A DNA stretch of 64,000 bases from NCBI RefSeq assembly GCF_001426505.1, contig NZ_LMEV01000017.1:1893095-1957094 (forward strand), written 5' to 3'. The notes under the pieces are model-generated. The model searched no databases. It was not told the DNA's origin and saw nothing but the letters and a program-made list of their open reading frames with translations. A program made the translations under genes and the position numbers. The DNA comes from Variovorax sp. Root473 (GTDB lineage Bacteria; Pseudomonadota; Gammaproteobacteria; Burkholderiales; Burkholderiaceae_C). Numbering within the stretch: position 1 is the stretch's first letter; each line of letters starts with the position of its first letter. Of the stretch, positions 62,337 to 64,000 are shown piece by piece.

Positions 62337-62471
62337 GGCAAAGCTCCTCACAAAACGAGCCGCAGTCTAGGACGTCGCGGCCCCGAAATAGCCGACCAGA
62401 CAGGTTGCTTTTGTAACCAATTTAAAGAACGCTGGCGCGCTAGAACTTTCTCACAACACCGCGTGGACAGC

Positions 62472-62774
62472 CTAGGCACTTTGGCTTCCGGTGCTGCTGC
62501 GTGGCGGTGCATTCGCAGGCCCGAAATCGCCGCAGGCCAGCACGATGGGCCCGCGCGGGTCGGCCCGGAAACGGGCCACGGCCGCGGCCTCGATCAGATC
62601 GAAATGCCGTTGGCAGGCCTGCAGCGCCTGCTCGCCGATTTCCTGCGCGCCCAGCGCGTCGTGCAGCACGTCTTGCGAAATCTGCGCCAGCACGCGTGTG
62701 CCATCGGGACCGTCGGGGTACACGGCAAATTTCACCGTGGCCGTGTCGAAGCAGTAGATGCCTTCGAAGTCCAT
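62472..62774 (-). CDS. DUF1488 family protein, copy 2
   Basis: 100 residues from MDFEGIYCFDTATVKFAVYP. Highly similar to the DUF1488 protein at 54785-55192 over the first ~85 residues (RVLAQISQDVLHDALGAQEI, QACQRHFDLIEAAAVA). Ends without the Arg/Pro-rich tail of the other copy. Function unknown. Confidence 0.75.
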   Translation of the reverse strand: MDFEGIYCFDTATVKFAVYPDGPDGTRVLAQISQDVLHDALGAQEIGEQALQACQRHFDLIEAAAVARFRADPRGPIVLACGDFGPANAPPRSSTGSQSA

Positions 62775-62885
62775 CGCCTTGTCTCCTTCACCGTAGCGCA
62801 AGGAATTCGGCGCGCACGCCGCGACGTGAGCTGATGGACGGGGACCCGTGTTGTGGAAGGAGCCGGCCTACACCGCTCGCACACC

Positions 62886-63662
62886 TCAGGCGGCGCTGCT
62901 CGACACCGGCTTGGTGAGCGTCGAGGTCGCCTTGGCGCCGAGCGTCATCTCGGTGATCCATGAGACGAGCAGCGCGCCGTACGCCTGGCGCGATTCCAGC
63001 CGCGACAGCGCGTGGTCGGCGCCGGCGAGCTTTCGGTAGGTGACCGAGCGCACGCGCTTGAAGGCGGCGAGGTAGTTCTCGACCACGGGGTGCGGCACGG
63101 TCTGGTCGTCTTCCGATTCAACGATGAGCACGTCGCCGGTGAAGGCGGCGCAGGCTTTGAGCGCGCGGTTGTCGTCGGGCCCGACAAGCGTGCGGCGGTA
63201 GGCCACGAGGTCGGAGCGGCTCAGCAGGCCCTTGGGCGTGTCCCACTCGCCGTCGCGGTACAGCGCCGGCGCGCGCAACGCGAGCCAGCGCACGGGCCGC
63301 ATCGCGCTGACGAGTGCGGCCAGGTAGCCGCCGTAGCTGCTTCCGACGATGGCGATGGCCTCGGGGTCGACGGTGGGATGGCCCACGAGCGCGTCGTAGG
63401 CGGCGAGCACGTCGCGCAGGTTGTCTTCGCGCGTGACCTGCTGGCGCAGCCCGGCGTGGCGCGCGTGGCCGCGCAGGTCGAAGGTCAGGCAGACGCAGCC
63501 GAGCGCGGCGATTTCGTGCGCGCGCTTGAGGTACTGCTCCTGGCTGCCATCCCAGCCGTGCACCAGCAGCACGCCGGGCACCATGGTGGACGCGGCGAAC
63601 AGCGTGCCTTCGATGTGATGGCCGTTGACGGGAATGTCGATGGAACTATGGCGTGTCGGCAT
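62886..63662 (-). CDS. Alpha/beta hydrolase (dienelactone hydrolase-like)
   Basis: 258 residues. Oxyanion region LLVHGWDGSQ, nucleophile elbow GSSYGGYLAAL, acid VESEDDQTVP and catalytic His in GADHALSR. Fits the dienelactone-hydrolase/acyl-peptidase-like group; substrate unknown. Its start overlaps the end of the upstream probable ATP-grasp gene by 17 bases, so the two are translated together. Confidence 0.82.
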   Translation of the reverse strand: MPTRHSSIDIPVNGHHIEGTLFAASTMVPGVLLVHGWDGSQEQYLKRAHEIAALGCVCLTFDLRGHARHAGLRQQVTREDNLRDVLAAYDALVGHPTVDPEAIAIVGSSYGGYLAALVSAMRPVRWLALRAPALYRDGEWDTPKGLLSRSDLVAYRRTLVGPDDNRALKACAAFTGDVLIVESEDDQTVPHPVVENYLAAFKRVRSVTYRKLAGADHALSRLESRQAYGALLVSWITEMTLGAKATSTLTKPVSSSAA

Positions 63663-64000
63663 GCGAAGTGGTGGTGGTTGTGGTCGCGGTTTTCAGCAAG
63701 GTGTATTTGCACAGGGGCCCGGTCTCGGGGTCGTTGCCCCGGTAGGCCACGATGGCATCGGCCGGCACGTCGGCGGCGCCGTACACCTCGAAGCAGGACG
63801 CGTGCACGCGCTGGCAGGCCGGGTCCTGGTGGAAGGCCTCGAGCCCCGCGATCTCCGCGCCCGTGGCGCCGCCCACGCGCCACGACTGCTCCAGCACGCC
63901 CGAGCGCCACTCGCCGCGGCCGTCGAGCCCTTGCGCCACGTCGTAGTTCACGCGCGATGCGAAGAAACCGGGGTAGCAGTCGATCACGGCGCGGTGGTAG
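63646..64000 (-). CDS. C-terminal part of a probable DUF3182 (ATP-grasp-like) protein
   Basis: The frame is open to the window edge; 117 residues are visible (YHRAVIDCYPGFFASRVNYD ... FEVYGAADVPADAIVAYRGN ... TTTTTTSHADTP). I think it is the end of a DUF3182/ATP-grasp family protein because of the CYPGFFASRVNYDVAQG segment, but this is from memory of the family. A GTG at 63987 is internal, not a start. Its stop overlaps the downstream hydrolase start. Confidence 0.45.
   Translation of the reverse strand, partial: YHRAVIDCYPGFFASRVNYDVAQGLDGRGEWRSGVLEQSWRVGGATGAEIAGLEAFHQDPACQRVHASCFEVYGAADVPADAIVAYRGNDPETGPLCKYTLLKTATTTTTTSHADTP

Overview
The window is high-GC bacterial chromosome. Its gene families (burkholderial-type porin, Bug/TTT periplasmic receptors, IclR-controlled aromatic genes, lipoprotein M1 peptidase, trehalose/GlgE cluster) point to a betaproteobacterium of the Comamonadaceae, most like Variovorax. 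That assignment is inferred from gene content only. Both window ends cut genes. No CRISPR array, phage, insertion sequence or rRNA was seen. One tRNA (Gly, CCC) is present.

Layout. (1) 1-8196: end of a hybrid sensor kinase and its LuxR-type response regulator; a remnant of a LysR regulator; an SPFH protein with a ribbon-helix-helix partner behind a perfect 16-bp palindrome; two orphan solute-binding proteins; a small lipoprotein; a lipoprotein M1 aminopeptidase. (2) 8197-25259, all minus strand: a 17-gene catabolic operon with MFS carrier, porin, two Bug receptors, Rieske oxygenase and reductase, flavin monooxygenase, extradiol-type VOC enzyme, aldehyde dehydrogenase, aspartate-dehydrogenase-like enzyme, ThDP enzyme, two SDRs, hydrolase, cupin and an IclR regulator. 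A 7+7 dyad at 25284-25303 lies just upstream of the first gene. The set looks like uptake, ring activation and side-chain processing of an unidentified aromatic or heteroaromatic compound. (3) 25401-30237: ketopantoate-reductase-like gene and alaS (minus), then a divergent ferritin-like di-iron protein.

(4) 30957-36983 (minus): a compact putative exopolysaccharide operon encoding an HlyD-type adaptor, a periplasmic six-hairpin glycosidase, and one 1133-residue open frame that joins a BcsA-like family 2 glycosyltransferase plus PilZ-like domain directly to a NodT/TolC-type outer-membrane lipoprotein. This is the most unusual object in the window: polymer synthase and secretion channel appear as one polyprotein, with a lipobox signal at the junction.

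(5) 37470-54712 (minus): a 17-kb alpha-glucan/trehalose operon, glgB-glgE-treS/maltokinase-(small MscS-like channel)-glgX-treZ-malQ/treY, most junctions overlapping or tightly spaced. Together the enzymes form a closed cycle: trehalose to maltose to maltose-1-phosphate to branched glucan (TreS, Mak, GlgE, GlgB), and glucan back to trehalose (GlgX, TreY, TreZ). (6) 54785-64000: small stress-type proteins (DUF1488, DUF2383), a second six-hairpin glycosidase, a Tat-exported PaoABC-type molybdenum aldehyde oxidoreductase, the tRNA, two alpha/beta-hydrolase-era small genes, and the end of a probable DUF3182 ATP-grasp gene. Two small families (DUF1488 and an MPMDFL protein) occur twice here, about 5-7 kb apart.
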